From assembly GCA_003519585.1 (NCBI GenBank), contig DOWL01000118.1:1-15510 (forward strand): a stretch of 15,510 bases of DNA. The letters run 5' to 3'. This DNA is from Nocardioides sp. (GTDB lineage: Bacteria; Actinomycetota; Actinomycetes; Propionibacteriales; Nocardioidaceae). The position numbers were made by a program, and so were the translations under genes. Shown piece after piece: positions 7,007 to 13,688 of the stretch (position 1 is the stretch's first letter; each line of letters begins with the position of its first letter). The notes below the pieces were generated by a model that was given only the letters and a program-made list of their open reading frames with translations, made no database searches and had not been told where the DNA came from.

Positions 7007-7504
7007 CTATCCGACCCCGGCGGGCGGGTCTTGCGGACGGCCACCCACCGTGTGGGCCAGGGTGAACTGCACCGCGCAGAGCATGACGTAGGTGATGGTG
7101 ACGGCCATGCCGGTGACCGCGGCGCCGGCCGGACCCGGGATGACCCGCAGGACGACCGCGGCGGTTCCGATCGCGGCTCCACAGGCGACCAGGTGGGCGA
7201 ACGCGAGGACGTGGGTGTCGCCGGAGGGGGACGACGGCCGGGGGACCGTCGACCGGGATGGGCCTGCTGCCACGCGCGCCAGGGTGACGAAGCCGGTGAT
7301 CGCCCCGACGACGAAGAGCAGGCCGAGGAGGGTCGGCTCGTCGGATCGCGATCTGATCGTTATCGAGCCGCTCGCCCAGATCGTCAGAGTGTAGCCGTAG
7401 GGCGCCCCGGCAGCGTGGATCGTGGCCCGGAGCTCCTCACGAATGGCGGGCATGAGCGGAGAGTAGGTGTCGTCCTGGTAAAGGGCCACGGCCTGGCGGT
7501 GCAA
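7007..7504 (-). CDS. Small integral membrane protein, unknown function
   Basis: This 165-residue protein (from TTG 7504) has a soluble N-terminus with the block MPAIREELRATIHAAGAPYG and TLTIWASGSITI, then three likely membrane helices at about residues 58-80, 98-121 and 124-150. I recall similar small membrane proteins in other actinobacteria but know no function. The start is uncertain: TTG 7504, GTG 7489 and ATG 7453 are all in frame and none has a convincing ribosome binding site. The MPAIREE start at 7453 would lose nothing conserved. It converges on the end of the CoM operon with a gap of only 12 bases, so it is unlikely to belong to that operon functionally. Confidence 0.65.
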   Translation of the reverse strand: MHRQAVALYQDDTYSPLMPAIREELRATIHAAGAPYGYTLTIWASGSITIRSRSDEPTLLGLLFVVGAITGFVTLARVAAGPSRSTVPRPSSPSGDTHVLAFAHLVACGAAIGTAAVVLRVIPGPAGAAVTGMAVTITYVMLCAVQFTLAHTVGGRPQDPPAGVG

Positions 7505-7611
7505 GTCGGGCCTCGATGGCGGTCCTCACCGGCGGAGTGTCCGCTGCGCAGGACAAGAGAAGCCGTCGATTCTGACCCGCCCGTCCCTCGTCCCGGAGGT
7601 CGCCACCGACC

Positions 7612-7617
7612 TACCGT
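7612..7617 (+). promoter_or_regulatory. Candidate -10 box (TACCGT) for the dehalogenase operon
   Basis: TACCGT fits the actinobacterial TANNNT -10 pattern and lies 44 bases before the ATG at 7656. The surrounding GACCTACCGTGA closely resembles GACCTACCTTGA before the SDR gene at 11217, at nearly the same distance from its start. No clear -35 is visible. The gene's ribosome binding site is GGAG at 7644-7647. Confidence 0.4.
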
Positions 7618-7655
7618 GACCCTTCCTGGTGCGACGACCGATCGGAGCTTGACTG

Positions 7656-8564
7656 ATGACGGTGCTGAGAACCCCTGAGGAGCGATTCGCGAACCTCCCG
7701 GGCTTCGACTTCGAACCGCACTACCTCGAGATCGACGGGGGAGAGGTCGGCCCCCTCCGTATGCACTACCTCGACGAGGGTCCGGCCGACGGCCCCGTCG
7801 TGGCGCTGGTCCACGGCGAGCCGACGTGGTCGTTCATGTTCCGGGACAGCATCGGCCCGCTCGTGTCAGCCGGCTTCCGCACCGTGGTCCCCGACCTGGT
7901 CGGCTTCGGACGGTCGGACAAACCAGCGGAGATCGGCGACTACTCCTACGAGCGCCATGTGGCGTGGCTGAAGGACTTCTTCGGCATCCTCCAGGTGCAG
8001 GACGTCGTGCTGGTCGGCCACGACTGGGGTGGCCTGCTCGGGCTGCGGCTGCTGACCGAGGTCGAGGGCCTCGTGCGCGCCTATGTCGCCACCAATCACG
8101 GCTACCCGACGGGCGATCTGCCAGCGAACGAGGCGTTGAGCCAGTGGCAGGAGTTCGCCGCGTCGAGCCCGGTGTTCGAGATCGGCTCGATCGTCGACAA
8201 CGCCTGCACGACCGACCTCGCCGAGGAGGTGGTCGCGGCGTACGACGCCCCCTTCCCCGACGACACGTTCAAGGCGGGCACGCGGGCGTTCCCGCGACTC
8301 ATCCCGGTGACTCCGGATGATCCGTCCTCGGACGCCGTGCGACGATCGCGCGAGGTGCTCGGTCAGTGGCAAGGTCGCTTCCTGACGGTCTACGGCGAGC
8401 AGGACCCGATCGCGGGACCCGCCGATGCCATGTTCCAGCAGCTGGTCCCGGGAGCGGCGGGCATGCCACATGCGCGCCTCGCTGGCGCGGGCCACAACAT
8501 GCCGGAGGACGCCGGCGAGACGCTCGGCGAGCTGGTCGCGCGGTTCGCCGGCGACCGGAGCTGA
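7656..8564 (+). CDS. Haloalkane dehalogenase (alpha/beta hydrolase, subfamily-I-like)
   Basis: This enzyme hydrolyses a carbon-halogen bond to give an alcohol plus halide. The 302-residue protein has HGEPTWSFMFR (53-63), matching the oxyanion and halide region of Xanthobacter DhlA, and PDLVGFGRSDKP (79-90). The nucleophile elbow VGHDWGG (120-126) has Asp123 as nucleophile and Trp124 as a halide ligand. AAYDAPFPDDTFKAG (194-208) follows, then VYGEQDPIAG (245-254) with Asp250 and AGAGHNMPED (276-285) with His280. The acid at Asp250, late in the chain, is the subfamily I arrangement. The cap position equivalent to the second halide-binding Trp of DhlA appears to be Phe174, so the substrate may differ or the protein may be an epoxide-hydrolase-like relative. 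ATG 7656 has GGAG 8 bases upstream. It is followed after 6 bases by an LldD-type gene. Confidence 0.85.
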   Translation: MTVLRTPEERFANLPGFDFEPHYLEIDGGEVGPLRMHYLDEGPADGPVVALVHGEPTWSFMFRDSIGPLVSAGFRTVVPDLVGFGRSDKPAEIGDYSYERHVAWLKDFFGILQVQDVVLVGHDWGGLLGLRLLTEVEGLVRAYVATNHGYPTGDLPANEALSQWQEFAASSPVFEIGSIVDNACTTDLAEEVVAAYDAPFPDDTFKAGTRAFPRLIPVTPDDPSSDAVRRSREVLGQWQGRFLTVYGEQDPIAGPADAMFQQLVPGAAGMPHARLAGAGHNMPEDAGETLGELVARFAGDRS

Positions 8565-8570
8565 CCGCCC

Positions 8571-9779
8571 ATGGCCAGACAGCTGCCGCGGTGGTCGCAG
8601 CTGCGACCACTGCTGAGGCTGAACCCCTGGATCTGGAGTCCCCGAGGCCGCCGGCTTGCTCGGGCTCAGACGATCGCCGACCTCAGGGCGGCGGCACGGC
8701 GCCGTGTTCCGCGCGCCGTCTTCGACTACACCGACGGCGCCGCCGACGACGAGGTGACGCTGACCCGAGCGCGCCGGGTGTTCGGTGAGCTCGAGTTCCA
8801 TCCGCGGGTCCTGCGAGACGTGGGCGAGGTCGATCCCAGCACGACGATCCTCGGCGCTCGGTCGGCGTACCCGCTGGTGCTGGCGCCGACCGGGTTCACC
8901 CGGCTGATGAACCACGAGGGCGAGGCCGCCGTGGTGCGGGTCGCCGAGCGGTACGACGTCCCCTACGGGCTCTCAACCCTGGGGACCACGACGATCGAGC
9001 AGGTGGCCGCGGTGTCCCCCTCGGCCCGCAAGTGGTTCCAGCTGTACGTCTCCCAGGACCGCGCGGTCAGCGAGCGCCTGATGGCCAGGGCCCAGGAGGC
9101 GGGCTACGAGGCGCTCGTGCTGACCGTCGACGTCCCGGTGTCCGGACGCCGGGTGCGCGACCTGCGCAACGGCTTCTCGATCCCACCGAACCTCAACGTC
9201 CGCACCCTCGCCGGGATGGCGAGGTTCCCGTCGTGGTGGGCGAACACGCTGACGACAGAGCCGCTGTCGTTCGCCACCCTGTCCGAGTGGCACGGCACCG
9301 TGGCCGAGCTCCTGGACCGGACGTTCGACCCCCGGGTGACCTGGGACGATCTCGACTGGATCCGGAGTTGGTGGAACGGTCCGATCGTCGTCAAGGGCGT
9401 GCAGACCATCGATGACGTGAAGCGCGTGGCCCAGGCGGGTGCGGAAGCGGTCGTCCTGTCCAACCACGGTGGTCGCCAGCTGGACCGGGCCCCGGTCCCG
9501 CTGCTGCTCGTTCCGCAGGCGGTGGCCGTCGCCGGCGGCGACTGCGAGGTCTACGTCGACACGGGCGTCCTCTCCGGCCAGGACATCATCGCGGCTGTCG
9601 CGCTCGGTGCTCGGGCCGTCCTGGTGGGTCGTGCGTACCTGTACGGCCTTATGGCTGGTGGGGAGCCCGGCGTCGACCGGGCGATGTCCATCCTCGTCGA
9701 CGAGATGCGGCGAACCATGGCGCTGCTCGGCGCAGCCGACGTCTCGCAGCTCGAGCCGGCCCACGTCAGCACTCCCTGA
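8571..9779 (+). CDS. lldD: FMN-dependent L-lactate/2-hydroxyacid dehydrogenase (LldD2-like)
   Basis: This oxidises an L-2-hydroxyacid to the 2-oxoacid with FMN, passing electrons to the quinone pool. The 402-residue protein closely resembles Mycobacterium tuberculosis LldD2 (Rv1872c) in overall layout: a basic N-terminus RQLPRWSQLRPLLRLN, RRRVPRAVFDYTDGAADDE (43-61), APTGFTRLMNHEGE (105-118), KWFQLYVSQDR (154-164), TVDVPVSGRRVRDLRNGF (185-202), VVKGVQT (273-279) with FMN-contacting Lys275, and SNHGGRQLDRAP (297-308) with catalytic His299 and Arg302. VDTGVLSGQDIIAAVALGAR and VGRAYLYGLMAGGEPGVDRA then bind FMN phosphate. GGAG at 8557-8560 precedes the ATG. The start lies 6 bases after the dehalogenase stop, so the two are co-transcribed. 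The substrate may be a hydroxyacid from haloalkane breakdown rather than lactate; that is inference. Confidence 0.88.
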   Translation: MARQLPRWSQLRPLLRLNPWIWSPRGRRLARAQTIADLRAAARRRVPRAVFDYTDGAADDEVTLTRARRVFGELEFHPRVLRDVGEVDPSTTILGARSAYPLVLAPTGFTRLMNHEGEAAVVRVAERYDVPYGLSTLGTTTIEQVAAVSPSARKWFQLYVSQDRAVSERLMARAQEAGYEALVLTVDVPVSGRRVRDLRNGFSIPPNLNVRTLAGMARFPSWWANTLTTEPLSFATLSEWHGTVAELLDRTFDPRVTWDDLDWIRSWWNGPIVVKGVQTIDDVKRVAQAGAEAVVLSNHGGRQLDRAPVPLLLVPQAVAVAGGDCEVYVDTGVLSGQDIIAAVALGARAVLVGRAYLYGLMAGGEPGVDRAMSILVDEMRRTMALLGAADVSQLEPAHVSTP

Positions 9780-9936
9780 AGACGCCCTCCCGGGACCAAT
9801 CGCGCGGTGTCGTTGGTCTCCTGCGCAGCGTGCGAGGGCCGCATCGGACTCATAGCGTCCGGGCACGCCAGGGCCGGCCCGGCCCGGCATCCCCGACACG
9901 ACCAGGACGCCCCCGTCCAGGTGAGGAGACCCCATC

Positions 9937-11070
9937 ATGACGACTGGCACGGTAGAAACGGACGAAGTGACCGAGTCCCCCGGAGGCGTTCCGAGGTTCG
10001 GGGCGTGGACCCCCGTGGTGGTCACGGTGGGGCTGTGGATGATCGCGGTCGTCAGCTGGTGGCTCCTTGCCGACCCCTCCTGGAGCCTCGGCAAACCGTC
10101 CTCGCCGCTAGTCGACGCCCTGCTCTTCTGGACGATCCTCGGCTTCCTGGCCACCGGCTTCACGTTCGGCAGCCACGGCTTCAGTCGCCTGCGCCAGCCC
10201 GTTGCCGGCGTGGCCCAGGTCGTCGTCAACCTCGCGGTAGGCGTCGGCGGGGTCTGGCTGTTCACCCGGGTGCTCGGCAGCTGGGACCCGACCTTTTCCT
10301 CGTCCGCTCCCGGTGGAAGCGGCTACCTGGCCACCGCCTTCGTGGTGCTGATCGCGTTCTACGGCTTCGCTTTGGTCGCGGCAGCCTGGGGCGGCTTCCC
10401 GTTCGAGTCGTTCCCGCAGCCGCTTGGCGGGGTGGGCCAGCTCTACCAGTCCATCGTGATCACCGTGGTCGGCGTCGTCTGGCTGATCTACCCGAACTTC
10501 TCCTCCGCGCTGGCGAAGAACGCACCCGTCGCGCTCCCGACGGTGATCGGCTGGGTCTACAGCTGCATCGTCGTGGTCATCATGGCGGCCATGATCTGGG
10601 AGAACTGGCCGTGGTCGATGATCCAGCAGCGCTCCGTGCGAGCCGCCGCGGCCCTGGTCGTCAGTATGGCCGGCGGGTACGGCGTCTACTGGCTCTTCCG
10701 CGTGGTGCTCCGCGTCCTGGTCCCGGCGGACATCCGGGGTCTGCCGACCTTCTCCGAGTCCATCGAGGCCGCCCAGCTCGGCGTCTGCTTCAGCCTCTGG
10801 GCGATCACCTGGGGACTGGTCTTCGGGGCGCGGCCCACGCAGTACTCGGCGACCGTCAACCGCTTGGCCCGTACGGCGATCGTGATCGTTTTGTCGGTGG
10901 CGACCTACGAGGTGTTCATGCGGGGCATGGCGACGAAGGTCCTGCACATGCCGGCCATGCAGGGCTCCTACGGCGGCGACCCGCTCACCTGGATCAACTG
11001 GTTGATCCTGATCGTGCTCTGGTACGCCGTGGCGTTCGGCTCGTTCCTCTCCCACAAGCCGTCTGATTGA
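9937..11070 (+). CDS. Polytopic membrane protein (about 10 helices), unknown function
   Basis: I do not recognise the family. The 377-residue protein has a polar N-terminus (1-22) and likely membrane helices at about residues 25-45, 58-80, 89-112, 130-152, 170-188, 199-221, 236-262, 279-297, 311-328 and 350-371. It is rich in Trp and aromatic residues near the membrane edges (WENWPW at 221-226, VYWLFRVVLR at 250-259, TWINWLILIVLWY at 351-363). No ATP-binding, substrate-binding or known transporter motif is apparent. GAGGAGA at 9923-9929 is a strong ribosome binding site before ATG 9937. A TAGCGT hexamer at 9853-9858 is a possible -10. It sits between dehalogenase/LldD and the mycofactocin SDR, so uptake or export of a catabolic substrate or halide is conceivable but unproven. 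Confidence 0.8.
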   Translation: MTTGTVETDEVTESPGGVPRFGAWTPVVVTVGLWMIAVVSWWLLADPSWSLGKPSSPLVDALLFWTILGFLATGFTFGSHGFSRLRQPVAGVAQVVVNLAVGVGGVWLFTRVLGSWDPTFSSSAPGGSGYLATAFVVLIAFYGFALVAAAWGGFPFESFPQPLGGVGQLYQSIVITVVGVVWLIYPNFSSALAKNAPVALPTVIGWVYSCIVVVIMAAMIWENWPWSMIQQRSVRAAAALVVSMAGGYGVYWLFRVVLRVLVPADIRGLPTFSESIEAAQLGVCFSLWAITWGLVFGARPTQYSATVNRLARTAIVIVLSVATYEVFMRGMATKVLHMPAMQGSYGGDPLTWINWLILIVLWYAVAFGSFLSHKPSD

Positions 11071-11077
11071 GGTCCGC

Positions 11078-11130
11078 GGTCCTCTCGCCCGGACCTGATC
11101 GCGGGGTGTCCGTCCGGGACGAGAGAGACC
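11078..11130 (+). terminator. Long imperfect hairpin after the membrane protein gene
   Basis: The arms are GGTC plus CTCTCGCCCGGAC (11078-11094) and GTCCGGGACGAGAG plus GACC (11112-11130). They pair with single-base bulges around a 17-base loop, starting 7 bases after the stop at 11070. There is no T-run, which is usual for actinobacterial terminators. It could instead be an operator for the following SDR gene. Confidence 0.5.
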
Positions 11131-11175
11131 GGACGATCCGTCGTGACAGATCAATACGGCCACCGACGACGGACC

Positions 11176-11181
11176 TACCTT
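11176..11181 (+). promoter_or_regulatory. Candidate -10 box (TACCTT) for the mycofactocin SDR
   Basis: TACCTT fits TANNNT and lies 41 bases before ATG 11217. GCCACCGAC and GACCTACC-TGA around it recur in the dehalogenase leader near 7600-7619, which hints at a shared promoter or regulator. No convincing -35 is seen. Confidence 0.4.
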
Positions 11182-11216
11182 GAGGCCACTTCTTCACGTC
11201 TAGAAAGGACGGGTCC

Positions 11217-12053
11217 ATGGGACAGCTTGATGGAAAGGTCGCGCTGATCACGGGTGGAGCGCGGGGGCAGGGTCGATCGCACGCCGTGACGTTCGCCCGG
11301 GAGGGCGCCGACATCGTCGTGTGCGATCTGGCCGAGCAGATCGAGACCGTGCCGTACACGATGTCGAATGCGGGCGACCTCGAGGAGACCGTGCGGCTGG
11401 TCGAGGCGCTCGACCAGCGCTGTATCGCGATGCGCGCAGACGTCCGGGACACCGCTCAGATCAACGCGGTGGCGGAGCGGACTGTGGCCGAGTTCGGCAA
11501 GATCGACATCCTGCTGGCGAACGCCGGGATCGTGGCGCCCGTGCCCTTCGTCGACATCACCGACCAGGCGTGGAGCGACATGGTCGAGACGGACCTGACG
11601 GGCGTGTTCAAGTCCATCCGGGCCGTCGCGCCGCAGATGATCGAGCAGCGGTCCGGCCGGATCATCGCGACGTCGTCCATGGTCGGGAAGACCGGGGTCC
11701 CGGGCCTGGCCCACTATACGGCTGCCAAGTGGGGTGTGATCGGTCTGGTCAAGTCGGCTGCGCTGGAGTTCGGGCAGTACGGGATCACGGTGAACGCGGT
11801 ATGTCCGACGAACGTCGACACCCCGATGATCCAGAACCCGGCAATGTACTCGCTGTTCGCTCCCGACATCACCAATCCCTCGCGGGACGACGTCGTGCCG
11901 GGCTTCACCTCGCTGAACGCCCTGCCCATCCCGTGGGTCCAGGCCGAGGACATCTCGGCGGGCATGCTGTACCTCGCGGCCGAGTCGGGGCGCTACGTCA
12001 CCGGTGAGACGTTGACGATCGCGGCCGGCTGGAACGCCAACAACGCGGCCTGA
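11217..12053 (+). CDS. Mycofactocin-coupled SDR-family dehydrogenase
   Basis: This is a short-chain dehydrogenase acting on an alcohol/carbonyl pair, 278 residues. It has TGGARGQG (12-19) for the dinucleotide, VVCDLAEQIETVPYTMS (34-50) with Asp37, NAGIV (102-106) and the catalytic Ser153/154, Tyr167 and Lys171 in HYTAAK. The GARGQGRSHAV start and the insertion after the second beta strand (LAEQIETVPYTMSNAGDLEETVRLVEA region) typify the mycofactocin-coupled subfamily, whose members hold NAD tightly and use mycofactocin as external electron acceptor. The AAAGGA ribosome binding site (11204-11209) precedes ATG 11217. In CoM-dependent epoxide metabolism, SDR enzymes oxidise hydroxyalkyl-CoM, so a similar role is possible here, but an ordinary alcohol dehydrogenase in the haloalkane route fits equally well. 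It converges on the MDR gene with an 8-base gap. Confidence 0.88.
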   Translation: MGQLDGKVALITGGARGQGRSHAVTFAREGADIVVCDLAEQIETVPYTMSNAGDLEETVRLVEALDQRCIAMRADVRDTAQINAVAERTVAEFGKIDILLANAGIVAPVPFVDITDQAWSDMVETDLTGVFKSIRAVAPQMIEQRSGRIIATSSMVGKTGVPGLAHYTAAKWGVIGLVKSAALEFGQYGITVNAVCPTNVDTPMIQNPAMYSLFAPDITNPSRDDVVPGFTSLNALPIPWVQAEDISAGMLYLAAESGRYVTGETLTIAAGWNANNAA

Positions 12054-12061
12054 CCATCGTC

Positions 12062-13051
12062 TCAGGGCACGAGGACGACCTTGCCCATCGTCGTGCGGTC
12101 TTCGAGCATCCGGTGCGCCTCGGCGGCGTGCCGGAGCTCGAAGCGCGCGGCGATGGGCACGACGAACCGGCGCTGTCGAAGGGCCTCCAGAAGCAGGTTG
12201 AGGTCCGGACCGGGGTCGTAGCCGTGGCCCATCAGGGTGGTGATCTGAAAGCCGTGGATAGTCAGGTTCTTCGGATAGAAGTCGCGCGTGTCGAGCGTCG
12301 TCGGCGCCACGGCCACGTTGCCGAGGGCGACCACCCGGCCGCCGTACCCGACCGCCCGGAGACTCTCCGCGAACGTCGGTCCACCGACGGAGTCCAGGAC
12401 GACGTCGGGGCCTTCGCCACCGAGCCGGTCCCGCACCGCGTTGGCCAGGCTCGATCCGTCGAGGTCCGAGGTTGCAATCCCGACGGAGGCGCCCTGCTCG
12501 ATCGCCCATGCGACCTTTACGCGGGTGCTGGCGGTGGCGACGACGCGAGCCCCGGCGTCGCGAGCGATCTGGATCGCGGCGCTGCCGACCCCACTGGCGG
12601 CGGCGTGGACCAGGACCCGATCCGTTGGGCGGATGCCGGCGAGCGTATGGAGGCAGTACCACGCCGAGAGCCATGCCGTCGGCAGGCAGCAGGCGGCCTC
12701 GAAGGTCACGTCCTCGGGGATGACGACACACGACGTCGCGGGCACCGCCGCGAGCTCGGCGTAGAAGCCGGGCGCGTTGGTCGCACCCCTGGTCACGACG
12801 CGCACGCCGGGGCCTAGGCCCGTGACCTCGGACCCGACTTTGACGACCTCGCCGGCCGCCTCGAGTCCGAGCACCAGCGGGGGAGGCCCGGCGAGGTAGT
12901 ACTGGCCGGCGCGGGCCAACAGGTCGGCGCGGTTCACCCCGACCGCGCCGATCCGCACCAGAACGTCTCTTGGGCCCGGCTCGGGATCGGCGACCTCGTG
13001 GTGGGTCAGGACGTTCGGTGGGCCGAACTCGTCGACGACGACAGCCTGCAT
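12062..13051 (-). CDS. Zinc-free MDR-family NADPH:quinone oxidoreductase-like enzyme
   Basis: This is a medium-chain dehydrogenase/reductase of the quinone oxidoreductase/enoyl reductase type, 329 residues. The GroES-like N-terminal domain covers about residues 1-120 and includes VGVNRADLLARAGQY (37-51) and LGLEAAGEVVKVG (61-73). The Rossmann domain starts with VLVHAAASGVGSAAIQIA (146-163), followed by VLDSVGGPTF and a GGRVVALGN segment. The zinc-ligand pattern of alcohol dehydrogenases is absent, so NADPH-dependent reduction of a quinone, enone or enal is likely. ATG 13051 has an AGGGA site about 5 bases upstream on this strand. It is transcribed towards the SDR gene, and a GC-rich hairpin lies in its leader. 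The substrate is unknown. Confidence 0.87.
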   Translation of the reverse strand: MQAVVVDEFGPPNVLTHHEVADPEPGPRDVLVRIGAVGVNRADLLARAGQYYLAGPPPLVLGLEAAGEVVKVGSEVTGLGPGVRVVTRGATNAPGFYAELAAVPATSCVVIPEDVTFEAACCLPTAWLSAWYCLHTLAGIRPTDRVLVHAAASGVGSAAIQIARDAGARVVATASTRVKVAWAIEQGASVGIATSDLDGSSLANAVRDRLGGEGPDVVLDSVGGPTFAESLRAVGYGGRVVALGNVAVAPTTLDTRDFYPKNLTIHGFQITTLMGHGYDPGPDLNLLLEALRQRRFVVPIAARFELRHAAEAHRMLEDRTTMGKVVLVP

Positions 13052-13088
13052 GCGATCCCTCGTTTCTGAGCGTGACCGGACGACAGCC

Positions 13089-13110
13089 GGCCGCGTGGTG
13101 GGACGCGGCC
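13089..13110. promoter_or_regulatory. 8-bp perfect inverted repeat upstream of the MDR gene
   Basis: GGCCGCGT (13089-13096) and ACGCGGCC (13103-13110) are exact reverse complements around the loop GGTGGG. The element lies 38-59 bases before the minus-strand ATG at 13051, where an operator or leader hairpin could act. In DNA this GC-rich the match could be chance. Confidence 0.35.
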
Positions 13111-13259
13111 GGGCCGGCTACGTCGGCGACGCTAGCCAGTCGGGCCAGCCATCCGTAGCGGCGCGGAGGTCAGAATGTGGGTGCCCAGTGGTCCTGGCAG
13201 GTGTTGCCCGGGCCACCCGGCCGGAATTTCTCGCGCGATGCGGGGCCATCCCACCTGTC

Positions 13260-13394
13260 TCACCGCACCGCGGAGGCGTCGCTCGACGGCGTGAGTCGCA
13301 CGGCCAGGAAGTTGGTCGCCTTGAAGGACATGATGAGGTGGCCGTCCTGGTTCGACAGCTCGGCGGTCGTGTGGATCAGACCTAGATCCGGTCG
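13260..13394 (-). pseudogene. Fragment of a MaoC-type (hot-dog) hydratase C-terminus
   Basis: Between minus-strand stops at 13395-13397 and 13260-13262 the frame reads RPDLGLIHTTAELSNQDG then HLIMSFKATNFLAVRL and about ten more residues. The RP..GL/I..., NQDG..IMSFKAT pattern is the closing strand pair of MaoC-like enoyl-CoA hydratases (typically NQ-G--VM----T). There is no start codon and no upstream fold in the remaining DNA, so this looks like the last 35-40 residues of a gene whose 5' part has been lost. It is upstream of, and on the same strand as, the MDR gene. The call depends on a short motif only. Confidence 0.5.
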
Positions 13395-13542
13395 CTAGCT
13401 CGCGCCGTCGCTTCCGGCCGAAGGAGTGTGACGGCTGAACACCGGCCTGAGCCTCTCAGCGGCGATTCTCTCGGGAGTGGACGGGTGTTGAGTCATCGCC
13501 TCACGACCCAAGTCGACCAGAACTGCCACCAGAACTCGCGGC

Positions 13543-13576
13543 GAAGGCCCCCGCCTGACAACCGGCGAGGGCCTTC
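13543..13576 (-). terminator. Terminator hairpin of tRNA-Phe
   Basis: GAAGGCCC (13543-13550) and GGGCCTTC (13569-13576) pair perfectly, and CGCC (13552-13555) with GGCG (13564-13567) continues the stem after a single mismatch. It starts 27 bases beyond the 3' end of tRNA-Phe on the minus strand. There is no T-run. Confidence 0.65.
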
Positions 13577-13603
13577 CTGCAGGTCAGGGACCTGCCGTGC
13601 TCG

Positions 13604-13677
13604 TGGGCAGGGGCGGGGTCGAACCGCCGACCTTCCACTTTTCAGGCGGACGCTCGTACCAACTGAGCTACCTGCCC
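13604..13677 (-). tRNA. tRNA-Phe(GAA)
   Basis: On the minus strand the 74-base cloverleaf starts with GGGCAGG (revcomp of 13671-13677) and closes with CCTGCCC plus discriminator A at 13604. It contains the D-arm TAGCTCAGTTGGTA, the anticodon stem TCCGC/GTGGA with loop CTGAAAA giving anticodon GAA (13643-13641), and the T-arm GGTTCGACCCC. CCA is not encoded. Its 3' end points towards the catabolic region, which makes it a possible integration boundary. Confidence 0.95.
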
Positions 13678-13688
13678 GAGCGGCGCTC

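Larger units (their letters stand above)
13052..13603. other. Gene-poor stretch between the MDR gene and tRNA-Phe
   Basis: No intact gene is supported here. The stretch holds the MDR leader with its hairpin (13089-13110), a fossil of a MaoC-type hydratase end on the minus strand (13260-13394) and the tRNA-Phe terminator hairpin (13543-13576). A small direct repeat CCAGAACT occurs at 13517-13524 and 13529-13536. I see nothing coherent in 13111-13259 or 13398-13516. Confidence 0.7.

Noticed and set aside
10108..11163. Minus-strand frame opposite the membrane protein
   Set aside because: Highly charged His/Asp/Arg-rich translation typical of a complement of hydrophobic codons; no domain.
11175..12731. 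518-codon minus-strand frame spanning the SDR and part of the MDR gene
   Set aside because: It crosses two well-supported convergent genes and has no recognisable domain.
13517..13536. CCAGAACT direct repeat as an att-site duplication
   Set aside because: Only 8 bases and not related to either tRNA 3' end; chance is likely.
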